Program-made: the position numbers and the translations under genes
From: Dyadobacter bucti
GTDB taxonomy: Bacteria > Bacteroidota > Bacteroidia > Cytophagales > Spirosomataceae
Length of the DNA stretch: 64,000 nucleotides
Direction: 5' to 3'
NCBI RefSeq assembly: GCF_005869225.1
Contig: NZ_SWFP01000001.1
Span: forward strand, 186,001 to 250,000
Notes under the pieces: generated by a model
Databases searched by the model: none
The model's input: the letters and a program-made list of their open reading frames with translations, nothing else
Told to the model about the DNA's origin: nothing
Part shown: positions 16,734-24,936 of the stretch, piece after piece
Layout: every line of letters begins with the position of its first letter
Position numbering within the stretch: the first letter of the stretch is position 1

Positions 16734-18350
16734 ATGAAAAAAGCGCTATCCTTACTACTGATATTGATCTCTGCGGCGGCTTACGCCCAGCTGCCCGTAC
16801 CTGATGATTTCCTGAGCAAGGATTTTCACAAAGGCCGGCGGGAAGCTTTGAGACAGCTGCTCCCGGCCAATTCGGTAATGGCCGTCTTCGCCAGTCCGCC
16901 GAGGAATTTTGCCAATGATGTGGACTATAAGTACCACGCGAATCCAGATCTGTATTATTTCAGCGGCTACACCGAACCCAATGCTGTCCTTCTGATTTTT
17001 AAAGAAGCCCAAAAAGATGGTGACGGTCAGTCCTACTCGGAGCTGTTTTTTGTTCAGAAAAAAGATGCTGCCAGGGAGCAATGGACGGGGAAAAGGCTCG
17101 GCGTTGAAGGTGTGAAACAACAATTGGGGTTTTCACATGTTTATAATTCCGCCGAATTCCGGGACTTTCCCCTCGACCTCACCAAATTCAGCAGCATCAT
17201 CTTTGAGTTCCCCCAGGATATCGCCGACAAACTGGGACAATCGGACGATACTTATGATCTGACCCAGAGCTTCCGAAAAAAATCAGGAATGCCTGATGAT
17301 TTTGACGTAGCTGTCGTTGCCAATCTTGCCTCTCTGACCCGCTCCCCTGAAATTGCCAGCGATGACGTGTCCCGTCCGGGTCTTATCAAATATTACCAAA
17401 GCCTTGCGGCCGGCAACGAGCGTTACAAAGCAAACGCTTTCGTAAAGCGGCTTATCAATGTCAAGGACTCGCTCGAAATGTCGGCGTTTTTGAATGATAT
17501 CAAAACGCTGAAATGGAACTCCGCCCTTTACACGCTGTATACCAATCAGCTCAGGCAGATCAAGACCAGCGAGGAGCTGGTACTGATGCGCAAGGCAATC
17601 GACATTTCTGCCCTGGCCCACAATGAAGCCATGAAAGCAGTGAAACCCGGCATGTCCGAGCTGGAGTTACAGGGTGTCCAGGAATTTATACATAAAAAAC
17701 TGGGAGCCGAATATGTGGGCTACCCTTCTATCGTAGGTGCGGGGAACAATGGCTGTGTATTGCACTACATTGAAAACAATGTTACCCAGGTAGGAAATAA
17801 AATGGTACTAATGGACGTCGGCGCGGAGTACCACGGATATACGGCCGATGTTACCCGCACCTTCCCGGCCAACGGTAAATTCACGTCAGAGCAAAAACAA
17901 ATCTATGACATTGTATATCAGGCCCAGGAAGCCGTTTTCAAGATTTGTAAAGAAGGGACCACTTTTCGGCAAATCGAAAAAACAGCCCGGGATGTTGTCA
18001 CGGACGGTTTGGTAAAACTGGGGATATTAAAAGATGCCACGGCCAACCGGCTCTATTATCCGCACGGCTGCTCGCATTTCCTGGGTCTGGACGTTCATGA
18101 CAAAGGGATTTACGACAGTCTGTTCGAGAACATGATCATAACGGTCGAGCCGGGCGTGTATATCCCGGAAGGCAGCGACTGTGACAAAAAATGGTGGGGA
18201 ATGGCAGTCCGGATTGAAGACGACGTGCTGATCGGAAAGCAAAAGGGGGAAATCCTATCGATTAAAGCTCCGAGAAAATCCGGAGATGTGGAGAAAATGG
18301 CGTCCCAGAAAAGTTTTGTAGATGATATCAAGCTTGAAAAGATCAAATAG
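16734..18350 (+). CDS. Xaa-Pro aminopeptidase (M24B), exported
   Basis: A 538-residue peptidase with an N-terminal signal peptide (MKKALS, hydrophobic core, AYAQ near residue 19). An aminopeptidase P N-terminal domain is followed by a pita-bread catalytic domain. All five metal ligands are visible: D361 and D372 (MDVGAEYHG, TADVTRTF), H448 (GCSHFLGLDVHD), E472 (VEPGVYI) and E495 (RIEDDV). It removes an N-terminal residue preceding proline, using two Mn or similar ions. The signal peptide implies a periplasmic role in peptide use. Confidence 0.92.
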   Translation: MKKALSLLLILISAAAYAQLPVPDDFLSKDFHKGRREALRQLLPANSVMAVFASPPRNFANDVDYKYHANPDLYYFSGYTEPNAVLLIFKEAQKDGDGQSYSELFFVQKKDAAREQWTGKRLGVEGVKQQLGFSHVYNSAEFRDFPLDLTKFSSIIFEFPQDIADKLGQSDDTYDLTQSFRKKSGMPDDFDVAVVANLASLTRSPEIASDDVSRPGLIKYYQSLAAGNERYKANAFVKRLINVKDSLEMSAFLNDIKTLKWNSALYTLYTNQLRQIKTSEELVLMRKAIDISALAHNEAMKAVKPGMSELELQGVQEFIHKKLGAEYVGYPSIVGAGNNGCVLHYIENNVTQVGNKMVLMDVGAEYHGYTADVTRTFPANGKFTSEQKQIYDIVYQAQEAVFKICKEGTTFRQIEKTARDVVTDGLVKLGILKDATANRLYYPHGCSHFLGLDVHDKGIYDSLFENMIITVEPGVYIPEGSDCDKKWWGMAVRIEDDVLIGKQKGEILSIKAPRKSGDVEKMASQKSFVDDIKLEKIK

Positions 18351-18592
18351 GGATGCTGTCCCTTTGCTGATTTCATCATGGTCATTATTGTAACTGATCA
18401 TGAATTTTAATTTAATGTGCTCGCAGACATCATCTTATCAATTTAATGGAAAGCCGCAGAGCTTTAAAATTGTGCCTGATCGCCGTCGAAAAAAAATCTG
18501 AAAATCTGAAAAACCTGCTGACATAGGGCTGTCATCAGGGGGTGTTTCCTTTGTAATGTAATCAAAACGGAACATTTTAAAAATCAGAAAAC

Positions 18593-19114
18593 ATGGAAAC
18601 TAACAGCACAGCAACCCCTGAAACCGCAGCAATTTCATTTGTCCTTTCCCCGGAAGCATTACTGAATCACTGGCAGGGTCACCGTCGTCTCACAAGAAGG
18701 GTGATCGAAGCTTTTCCTGAGGAACAGTTTTACAATTTTTCCATCGGCGGCATGCGCACGTTCGCCGGCCTTACCATGGAGATGATCGGACTGGCTGCAC
18801 CGGGAGTAAATGGTATTGCCACAGGCAACTGGACTTTTGACGAACCCAAGCTTGATTATTCTACCGAAGCACCTGCCACCAGGAAAGAAGTCCTGGAACT
18901 TTGGGACCTGACAACAGACATCATCAACAATTTATGGGCGCAAATACCAGAGGGACGCTTTCAGGAAAACGACGTGGCCTATGGTATGTATGAAGGCACC
19001 ATATATGATCTTACATTGTACCTCATCGACAACGAAATCCATCACCGCGGGCAGGGATATGTTTACCTGCGCGCGCTTGGAATCGAACCGCCTGCATTCT
19101 GGGATAGAAACTAA
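18593..19114 (+). CDS. DinB/YfiT-fold family protein
   Basis: The 173-residue protein has the four-helix DinB-like fold signature: an early His (LLNHWQGHRR), a middle helix with TFAGLTMEMIG, and a C-terminal DNEIHHRGQGYVYLRALG helix giving the metal-binding histidines. The family contains thiol-dependent transferases and hydrolases and is unrelated to DNA polymerase IV, also called DinB. The substrate is unknown. It is one of three such proteins in the window. Confidence 0.82.
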   Translation: METNSTATPETAAISFVLSPEALLNHWQGHRRLTRRVIEAFPEEQFYNFSIGGMRTFAGLTMEMIGLAAPGVNGIATGNWTFDEPKLDYSTEAPATRKEVLELWDLTTDIINNLWAQIPEGRFQENDVAYGMYEGTIYDLTLYLIDNEIHHRGQGYVYLRALGIEPPAFWDRN

Positions 19115-19217
19115 TTCCAGGTAAAAACAACAGCCCTTTGCTCAGCTAATTCCGGAAATCGTAACCGTAGTTGGCTGGGCTTTGCAGGCTAGTGACGGTG
19201 AACGTCTGGTGGAATGG

Positions 19218-19251
19218 TTTTGGTAAGCTGAAGTGGAAACAAATATATTTG
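19218..19251 (+). promoter_or_regulatory. Bacteroidota-type promoter
   Basis: TTTTGG at 19218-19223 and TATATTTG at 19244-19251 are separated by about 20 bases, matching the TTTG-N19-21-TAnnTTTG consensus. Transcription would begin near 19256, 19 bases before the ATG at 19275. Confidence 0.65.
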
Positions 19252-19274
19252 TACCACAACTAACATACACAACA

Positions 19275-19763
19275 ATGAAATCAGGAAAAATAGGGCTCAT
19301 CGCTTGTTTGATAACATTGATGGCCTGCGGCCAATCGTTTTCGCAAATCGTCGGCGCCCCGGCCCGCCCTGCTCCCACCGGACAAGTTCCAAAAGCATAC
19401 ACAGGCCAGCCCGCGCGTCCCTACTCTCAGTACCAGCCGAAACCAACAGGACAGATCCAGCCAGCCGCCGCACCCGCTATTCCTCAGGGAAACAACTCTC
19501 AGAATACAGAACGTATCCATCAGAACACGCAGCAGGCGGCTCCGGTAACTTCGCAAGAGATTATCACGGTTCCGCAGCAAGTACAGACCAACCAACAAAT
19601 ACAGACTACCCAACCTACCGGGGAAGTCCCGAAAATGAACACCAACCAGGATTCGAGAACAGTACCTTCTCAATCGCAAATAATTATCCCGGCCAATCCA
19701 CAAAGCGTTCCCGGACAAATTCAGAACGTTCCTCAGCGAACTAATGCCAATGCTACACCCTGA
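19275..19763 (+). CDS. Secreted Pro/Gln/Thr-rich low-complexity protein
   Basis: An earlier in-frame ATG at 19233 lies inside the promoter, so I chose 19275. The 162-residue product begins with a signal peptide (MKSGK, hydrophobic stretch; a Cys at residue 18 in LMAC may make it a lipoprotein). The mature part is almost wholly Pro, Gln, Thr, Asn and Ala with short repeats such as PTGQ, QPAR and QIQ, so it is probably disordered. No family is recognised; it could be an envelope linker or structural protein. Confidence 0.6.
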   Translation: MKSGKIGLIACLITLMACGQSFSQIVGAPARPAPTGQVPKAYTGQPARPYSQYQPKPTGQIQPAAAPAIPQGNNSQNTERIHQNTQQAAPVTSQEIITVPQQVQTNQQIQTTQPTGEVPKMNTNQDSRTVPSQSQIIIPANPQSVPGQIQNVPQRTNANATP

Positions 19764-19784
19764 CCTCTGTTTTTACAATTATTT

Positions 19785-20207
19785 ATGAAAATTTACCAGG
19801 CGACGGTACAGCTGAAAGAACAACGAAGAGGATTTCACTTGATCACCGCAGAAATCGAGCATGTGCTTCCACAGATCCGCGAGATCAGAACGGGTATGTG
19901 CCAGGTGTTCATTCAGCACACATCGGCGTCGCTGACCATCAACGAGAATGCAGACCCGACGGTCAGGAAAGATTTTGAGATGTATTTTAACAAGGCAGTA
20001 CCGGAAAACGATCCGGACTATAAACACAATTACGAGGGATCGGATGATATGCCGGCCCATTTGAAAGCAGCCCTGCTGGGAAGTTCGGTGATGATCCCCG
20101 TCCGTAACGGTCAACTCGGCCTGGGCATGTGGCAGGGCATCTATTTATGCGAACACCGGGACTACGGTGGTCCAAGAAATCTGATGGTCACGGCCTGGGG
20201 AATTTAG
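19785..20207 (+). CDS. YjbQ family protein (UPF0047)
   Basis: This 140-residue protein matches the YjbQ/UPF0047 family along its whole length: RTGMCQVFIQHTSASLTINENAD, a D-x-DYKHNYEGSDDMPAHLKAAL block, and GTWQGIYLCEHR-like residues near the end. Conserved His residues form a possible metal site. Some members have been given a secondary thiamin phosphate synthase activity, but the main role is uncertain. It lies 21 bases after the low-complexity protein gene. Confidence 0.88.
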   Translation: MKIYQATVQLKEQRRGFHLITAEIEHVLPQIREIRTGMCQVFIQHTSASLTINENADPTVRKDFEMYFNKAVPENDPDYKHNYEGSDDMPAHLKAALLGSSVMIPVRNGQLGLGMWQGIYLCEHRDYGGPRNLMVTAWGI

Positions 20208-20301
20208 ATTGTCGCGATCCCCCCCTAACAATGTCTTGTAACACCACCTTCTTAATGTTTGATTGATAGTACTTTTGATCAGTTAACAAACATGTAAGAT
20301 C

Positions 20302-20796
20302 ATGGAGAAAGTTAAAAGCAACAGGATGATCTCATTGATTGACCTGTATGATATGCAATCGACGTTTTTCAACAATGTACTCGATGGCATTTCCGATAAT
20401 GACCGCCATAACAGATTGAATACGCCTGCCAACCATATTGCCTGGCTTACAGGAAGTATGGTGGAACAAAGATTTGACCTGGCGAGAGTTTTTGGCAGCG
20501 ACCTGAAACAAACCGCAGACGATTTTTTCAGGGATAACAAAGGCATCCAGAACGATGTCATCTACCCTTCGCTGGACGTATTCCGGGAAGACTGGAAAAA
20601 AATCACTCCGGTTTTGAAGGACTTGCTGGTCAACGTTGCAGACGAAAAACTTGATTCCACCATCGAAATGATGCCGGGTTATTCAATGACATTGTACGAT
20701 ATTTCTTATTTCTCCAGCTATCGGGAAGCCAACTGCATTGGCCAGATCGCCCTTTGGCGGAGACTGCTCGGTTACGAGCCTATGAAGTACATGTAA
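20302..20796 (+). CDS. DinB/YfiT-fold family protein
   Basis: A 164-residue helical protein with a DinB-superfamily outline: a first helix with DLYDMQSTFFNNVL, NHIAWLTGSMVEQR as the conserved N/H helix, and a C-terminal REANCIGQIALWRRLLGYEPMKYM helix. The third metal-binding His of typical members appears replaced by Asn-Cys (REANCIG), so it may not bind metal. A TACTTTTG -7 element lies at 20270-20277 with no obvious -33 partner. The downstream MFS gene may be co-transcribed. Confidence 0.7.
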   Translation: MEKVKSNRMISLIDLYDMQSTFFNNVLDGISDNDRHNRLNTPANHIAWLTGSMVEQRFDLARVFGSDLKQTADDFFRDNKGIQNDVIYPSLDVFREDWKKITPVLKDLLVNVADEKLDSTIEMMPGYSMTLYDISYFSSYREANCIGQIALWRRLLGYEPMKYM

Positions 20797-20828
20797 CAAA
20801 CCGGAAAGAAATAAAATCTGAAAACCCG

Positions 20829-22172
20829 ATGAAGTTCTTTTATCCCATATTGGGCAATTCGCTGGTTGCCTCGCTGACCAATAATTTCGTTTGGTTTGCG
20901 GTGACGTTCTGGGCGTATCTGGAGACCCAGTCCGTGCTGGCAACGTCATTCATGGCGGGGATCTACCTGGGAACGGTAGCTATTTCAGGTTTTTTTCTGG
21001 GCTCACTGGTGGACAGGTTCAAAAAGAAAAAGGCAATGATGATATCAGGCATTATGTCCCTGATCTTGTATACCACCGCATTCATCATCTACATATCCAC
21101 GCCTGAAAGTGTTTTCAAGGATCCGTCCAGCGTTGCCTTCTGGGGATTCATCATTCTGACTCTTTTTGGCGCAATCGCCGGAAATATCCGGACGATAGCT
21201 TTGTCGACACTGGTTACCTTCCTCATACCTGAAGAAAACAGGGACAAGGCCAACGGAATGGTAGGAACCACAAATGGCGTTTCCTTTCTGGTAGCCTCGA
21301 TTTTCAGTGGGATGACAATAGGTTTTCTGGGCATGTACTGGACGCTCGTACTGGCAGTAGTGCTTTCCGTCGCTGTCCTTGTTCATTTGTGGACCATATC
21401 CATTCCGGAAAAGGAGACGATCCATGCGGAAGACCACACCCAGCATATAGATGTGAAAGGAACTATTGCCGCCATACGCATGGTGCCCGGATTATTCGCT
21501 CTGATCTTTTTTAATACTTTTAACAACTTCCTGGGCGGAGTGTTTATGTCTCTGATGGATGCCTACGGATTGTCAATGGTTTCAGTACAAGCCTGGGGTA
21601 TATTGTGGGGAGTTCTGAGTATGGGCTTTATCGTAGGCGGCCTTGTGGTTGCCAAAAAAGGGCTGGGCAAAAACCCTTTACGCACTCTTTTTGTGTCAAA
21701 CATCGTCATGTGGGCGATCTGCGTGGTCTTCACTATACAGGCATCCATAGTTTTGCTGGCAGTCGGTATGTTCGTATATCTCTGCCTTATTCCTGTGGTG
21801 GAAGCTACCGAGCAGACCATTTTACAGAAAGTAATCCCGCCGGATCGTCAGGGAAGGGTTTTTGGATTTGCCCAAAGTATTGAACAGGCTGCTTCCCCAC
21901 TCACTGCATTTATGATTGGCCCGATCGCGAAGTTCATCTTTATTCCTTTTATGACCACAGGCGGCGGTGTCAGCTTGCTCGGACCCTGGTTTGGGACTGG
22001 TACGGCCCGGGGACTTGCGCTTTTGTTTACTGTCACCGGTATGGTCGGTCTGGTGGTGACAATACTGGCAATGCGGTCAAAGTCCTACAGGCTATTGTCA
22101 GCGAAATACAAAAGAGGAGACGAAAATGATATGTCACTAGAAACGGAACCTGTTATTGCATCAAAAGATTAA
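20829..22172 (+). CDS. MFS transporter
   Basis: This 447-residue inner-membrane protein has about twelve hydrophobic segments, starting with a helix at FWAYLETQSVLATSFMAGIYLG. The loop motif FLGSLVDRFKKKK between helices 2 and 3 is the classical MFS motif A. PPDRQGRVFGFAQSIEQAASP is typical of MFS macrolide/EntS-like exporters. It probably exports a drug or small molecule. An earlier in-frame ATG at 20754 lies inside the upstream gene; 20829 begins directly before the first helix and is preferred. Confidence 0.85.
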   Translation: MKFFYPILGNSLVASLTNNFVWFAVTFWAYLETQSVLATSFMAGIYLGTVAISGFFLGSLVDRFKKKKAMMISGIMSLILYTTAFIIYISTPESVFKDPSSVAFWGFIILTLFGAIAGNIRTIALSTLVTFLIPEENRDKANGMVGTTNGVSFLVASIFSGMTIGFLGMYWTLVLAVVLSVAVLVHLWTISIPEKETIHAEDHTQHIDVKGTIAAIRMVPGLFALIFFNTFNNFLGGVFMSLMDAYGLSMVSVQAWGILWGVLSMGFIVGGLVVAKKGLGKNPLRTLFVSNIVMWAICVVFTIQASIVLLAVGMFVYLCLIPVVEATEQTILQKVIPPDRQGRVFGFAQSIEQAASPLTAFMIGPIAKFIFIPFMTTGGGVSLLGPWFGTGTARGLALLFTVTGMVGLVVTILAMRSKSYRLLSAKYKRGDENDMSLETEPVIASKD

Positions 22173-22204
22173 CACAATTCATCATCAACTAAACTCCAAT
22201 TTTT

Positions 22205-22591
22205 ATGTTCAGAAATTCAAAAGCATTCAGCGGTTTTTCAGTAGACAGCGTCCTGAAAGCGAAACAGTTCTATGGCGAAATTCTTCAACTGGAAGTGGAA
22301 GAAATAGAGGAAATGAACCTGCTTAATATAAAACTTTCCGGCGGTGCCAGCGTGATGGTCTACGAAAAACCAAACCACACCCCGGCCACATTTACCATCC
22401 TCAATTTTAATGTGCCCGATATTGAAAAGAGCGTTGCGGACCTTAAAAAGCTGGGCGTTCCTTTTGAAAGTTATGATATGCCGGGCCTCAAAACGGATAA
22501 CGATAACATTTTCCGTGGTGAAGGACCCACCATCGCCTGGTTTACCGACCCGGCCGGCAATATCCTGTCGGTGATCGAAGATAAAAATTAG
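22205..22591 (+). CDS. VOC family (glyoxalase/dioxygenase fold) protein
   Basis: A 128-residue protein of the vicinal oxygen chelate superfamily: paired beta-alpha-beta-beta-beta units with SVDSVLKAKQFYGEILQL near the N-terminus and IAWFTDPAGNILSVIED at the C-terminus. Only the C-terminal Asp/Glu metal positions are clear, and the N-terminal His usually found in metalloenzymes of the family is missing, so it may bind rather than convert its ligand. It lies 32 bases after the MFS gene. Confidence 0.8.
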   Translation: MFRNSKAFSGFSVDSVLKAKQFYGEILQLEVEEIEEMNLLNIKLSGGASVMVYEKPNHTPATFTILNFNVPDIEKSVADLKKLGVPFESYDMPGLKTDNDNIFRGEGPTIAWFTDPAGNILSVIEDKN

Positions 22592-22634
22592 CCTTGCTTT
22601 TATTTTAAATCAACTAAATCGCCTGCCAGTTACT

Positions 22635-23012
22635 ATGAAATTTGTAATAATCATTGTCCGCGTCCTGATGGGCCTCATTTTTCTTTTTTCGTCGGTAGTA
22701 GTGCTGTTCAAACTGGTACCTCAGCCAGAACTGACCGGGCCTGTCAAAACCTTTAACGAAGGTATAGCAGCCAGCGGCTATTTTATGCCGGTACTGAAAT
22801 CCATCGAACTGATTTGTGCTGTTGCGTTGCTTACAGGCAGATTTATCCCGCTCACGCTGGTAGTCCTGTTTCCGATCACCTTTAATATTCTTCTTTTCCA
22901 TGCGTTTCTTGCGCCGGAGGGGTTGCCGGTGGCAATTTTCATTTTTGCAGGAAATTTATTTCTCGCCTACGTCTACCGCGACAGATACAGTCCGTTATTT
23001 TCGGCAAAATAG
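22635..23012 (+). CDS. DoxX-like membrane protein
   Basis: The 125-residue protein has four hydrophobic helices. The ELTGPVKTFNEGIAASGYFMPVLKSIELICAVALLTGR-type arrangement, shown here only in outline, is that of the DoxX-like family. Its role is uncertain; relatives are linked to redox or thiol stress. It lies downstream of the VOC gene on the same strand and converges with the NUDIX gene. Confidence 0.75.
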   Translation: MKFVIIIVRVLMGLIFLFSSVVVLFKLVPQPELTGPVKTFNEGIAASGYFMPVLKSIELICAVALLTGRFIPLTLVVLFPITFNILLFHAFLAPEGLPVAIFIFAGNLFLAYVYRDRYSPLFSAK

Positions 23013-23024
23013 TTTTCACCGGAT

Positions 23025-23495
23025 TTAGTGTTCGGGCCGGTAATCGAGGATTACCGCCAGTTGTTCCAGAAAAGCGAGCTGCTTTTCGTTGATCAGCTTT
23101 TTGGCCTCACCGAGTTTTAACCAGGCCGCCTTATCATTTTCAGGATAACTTTTCATTTTTCCTGATTTGGGCGGCCATTCCATTTCAAAGGTATTGCTTA
23201 CAAACATTGCCAAATCCAGGTTTCCTTCGAGCGCCCAGCAAAAAACCCTCTTCCCTCCTTTTTGAGTAATGGGATTGAGGGGTATAAACGCGCCGGAAAT
23301 ACTGGCACCTGTTTCTTCCTCAAATTCCCTGACTGCGGTTTCCAGCAAATCCTCAGACGGCAGCCCTTCTCCTTTGGGTATAGTCCAGGAGCCTTCATTC
23401 TTTTTCGCAAAAAATGGTCCGCCAGGATGTACCAGCAATACCTCCGGTTCTTCTGCTGTCACTCTGAAAAGTAAAATACCGGCACTTTGTTTCAT
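23025..23495 (-). CDS. NUDIX hydrolase
   Basis: The 156-residue protein contains a complete Nudix box (G-x5-E-x7-REFEEETGA) near residues 42-64, with the catalytic glutamates intact. The TIPKGEGLP lead-in and the FCWALEG strand resemble the diadenosine-polyphosphate/AP4A-like class, so it probably hydrolyses a nucleoside diphosphate derivative. It lies 11 bases downstream of the DUF1772 gene on the minus strand and probably shares its transcript. Confidence 0.88.
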   Translation of the reverse strand: MKQSAGILLFRVTAEEPEVLLVHPGGPFFAKKNEGSWTIPKGEGLPSEDLLETAVREFEEETGASISGAFIPLNPITQKGGKRVFCWALEGNLDLAMFVSNTFEMEWPPKSGKMKSYPENDKAAWLKLGEAKKLINEKQLAFLEQLAVILDYRPEH

Positions 23496-23506
23496 AATTT
23501 CAGGGA

Positions 23507-24025
23507 TTAATCAAGTAAATCCGAAAGTACAGATTTCGGATAAGCCAGAATCGCGGCCAGAACAAATAATAGGGTCAGCAAAGAAACAATCGTGCGGACC
23601 ATGTTTAAACGATTCCATGGTTTTTCAAAAACCTGCCGCTCCGCCCGGATCGCATCCGCTGAGGCAGTATGAATGTTAAAAGCATCGAGTGCCTCATTTA
23701 AAGGAACATTGCCGAAAACGGTCATGCCAAAAACGCCGGCAAAATACAAAACCGTCGCCGTCAGAAAACAGGTAAACCGAACCGAGCCGCCCGGACTATA
23801 ACTGAGGTATGCACTCAGGGGCAACAAAAGCAGCGGGCTGAAAAATGCAATAAAAAAGACGGGATTAAGAATGGCGCGATTGATCGACTGCATTGCACTG
23901 AGGTATCCCGCATCGGGCAACAAACCAAGCCCGAGATTAACGGAACAGGAATAAGCGAAGAAAAGTCCGGCGATCAGGGCGGTAGTTGCGCCGGTAAACA
24001 TCAGCACGAGGTAGTACAATGTCAT
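23507..24025 (-). CDS. DUF1772 (anthrone-oxygenase-like) membrane protein
   Basis: A 172-residue protein with four predicted membrane helices and the GNVPLNEAL motif after the third helix, diagnostic of the DUF1772/anthrone oxygenase-like family. WNRLNMVRTIVS in the last helix is also typical. Enzymatic activity has been shown only for a few fungal relatives. CAAAAATA at 24044-24051 (TATTTTTG on the minus strand) is a candidate -7 element about 19 bases before the ATG. Confidence 0.75.
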   Translation of the reverse strand: MTLYYLVLMFTGATTALIAGLFFAYSCSVNLGLGLLPDAGYLSAMQSINRAILNPVFFIAFFSPLLLLPLSAYLSYSPGGSVRFTCFLTATVLYFAGVFGMTVFGNVPLNEALDAFNIHTASADAIRAERQVFEKPWNRLNMVRTIVSLLTLLFVLAAILAYPKSVLSDLLD

Positions 24026-24109
24026 CTTACGTTCAGTTTTTTACAAAAATAACCAGACTAAAAAAGCAGTAATAGAATAAACCCGGCAATGTTGAATTTA
24101 AGATAGAAG

Positions 24110-24194
24110 AGCGTAGCGCAGAATCAAGTCAGGCGTAGTTTTCAGCTACGCCAAACTGGCCGATATTCCCTGCAAGCTGCGCCAAACTACGCTT
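24110..24194. repeat. Cluster of GCGTAG/CTACGC inverted and direct repeats
   Basis: GGCGTAG (24132-24138) and CTACGCC (24146-24152) form a 7-bp hairpin. An outer AGCGTAGCGCAG near 24110 can pair with CTGCGC...CTACGCT near 24178-24193. CTACGCCAAACT and CTGCGCCAAACT are near-identical direct repeats. The cluster lies between divergent genes and may be regulatory or a small repetitive element. Confidence 0.5.
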
Positions 24195-24253
24195 TCAAAT
24201 CTGCATTGGCACGATTTTAGCATGCTCATCATCGACACAACCCAAACATCAGT

Positions 24254-24703
24254 ATGAAAAACAGACTAATAGCAGGCACTCTAGTATTATTTTTTGTCTC
24301 ACTTTCGCTTTCTGCACAAGTAGTTTCCAAAGATTCAATCAAAGCTCTTAATGAGCAAAAAGATTTAATAGAGGTTAATAAAAAATTGAATGACAGGAAG
24401 ATTGAACTCGCTAAGCTGGAAAATCAGGTAGCAGACAAAACGCGTGAGGTTGAAAAGACAGCCGAAAGAGCGCAGAGATCAGCCAATGACAATCAAAGAT
24501 CGGCAGATCGACTGCGGGACGATGCACAAGACAAGAAACAGTCCAGGAGAGCCAGTAAGGCAGCACGAAAAGCCAGAAAAGACGCAAAATCTGCCAGAAA
24601 GGCGGTTAGTAGTCTTGAAAGCCTGAAAAAAGACATTGAGTCGCTCAGGCGAAAGATCGCTGACGATGAATCCAAATTATCGTCGTTATCTGGATCGCGG
24701 TAG
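24254..24703 (+). CDS. Exported coiled-coil protein, unknown function
   Basis: The 149-residue protein has a signal peptide (MKNRLIAG, hydrophobic core, LSAQ near residue 22). The mature part is continuous coiled coil, very rich in Lys, Arg, Ala, Glu, Asp and Ser, with a central basic segment of Ala-Arg-Lys repeats. It would lie in the periplasm or envelope. No family is recognised. A strong terminator follows. Confidence 0.65.
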   Translation: MKNRLIAGTLVLFFVSLSLSAQVVSKDSIKALNEQKDLIEVNKKLNDRKIELAKLENQVADKTREVEKTAERAQRSANDNQRSADRLRDDAQDKKQSRRASKAARKARKDAKSARKAVSSLESLKKDIESLRRKIADDESKLSSLSGSR

Positions 24704-24728
24704 CAATTCGCTTTTTGGATCTTAACTG

Positions 24729-24776
24729 GCTGTCCGGTTCGCTTTTTTGTTGGCGGAACCGGGCAGCTTTTTTTTT
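24729..24776 (+). terminator. Rho-independent terminator
   Basis: GCTGTCCGGTTCGC (24729-24742) pairs with GCGGAACCGGGCAGC (24753-24767) with one bulge and one wobble, and nine T residues follow. Confidence 0.85.
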
Positions 24777-24936
24777 GTCGTAGATGTTCCGATTAGGAGT
24801 ACCTGGAAGATACATATAACCCCGGGGAAATGAATTATTAAAAGGTTTGCACACACAACAATATATTGTTTAATTCACAAGCCGCACTTCCCCTGGCAAT
24901 CGCAGGGAACACTTCACCTTAGCACAGATACCGAAC

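Noticed and set aside
18593..20796. DinB-fold proteins considered as DNA polymerase IV relatives
   Set aside because: They share only the historical name; the real Y-family polymerase is at 52692-53798.
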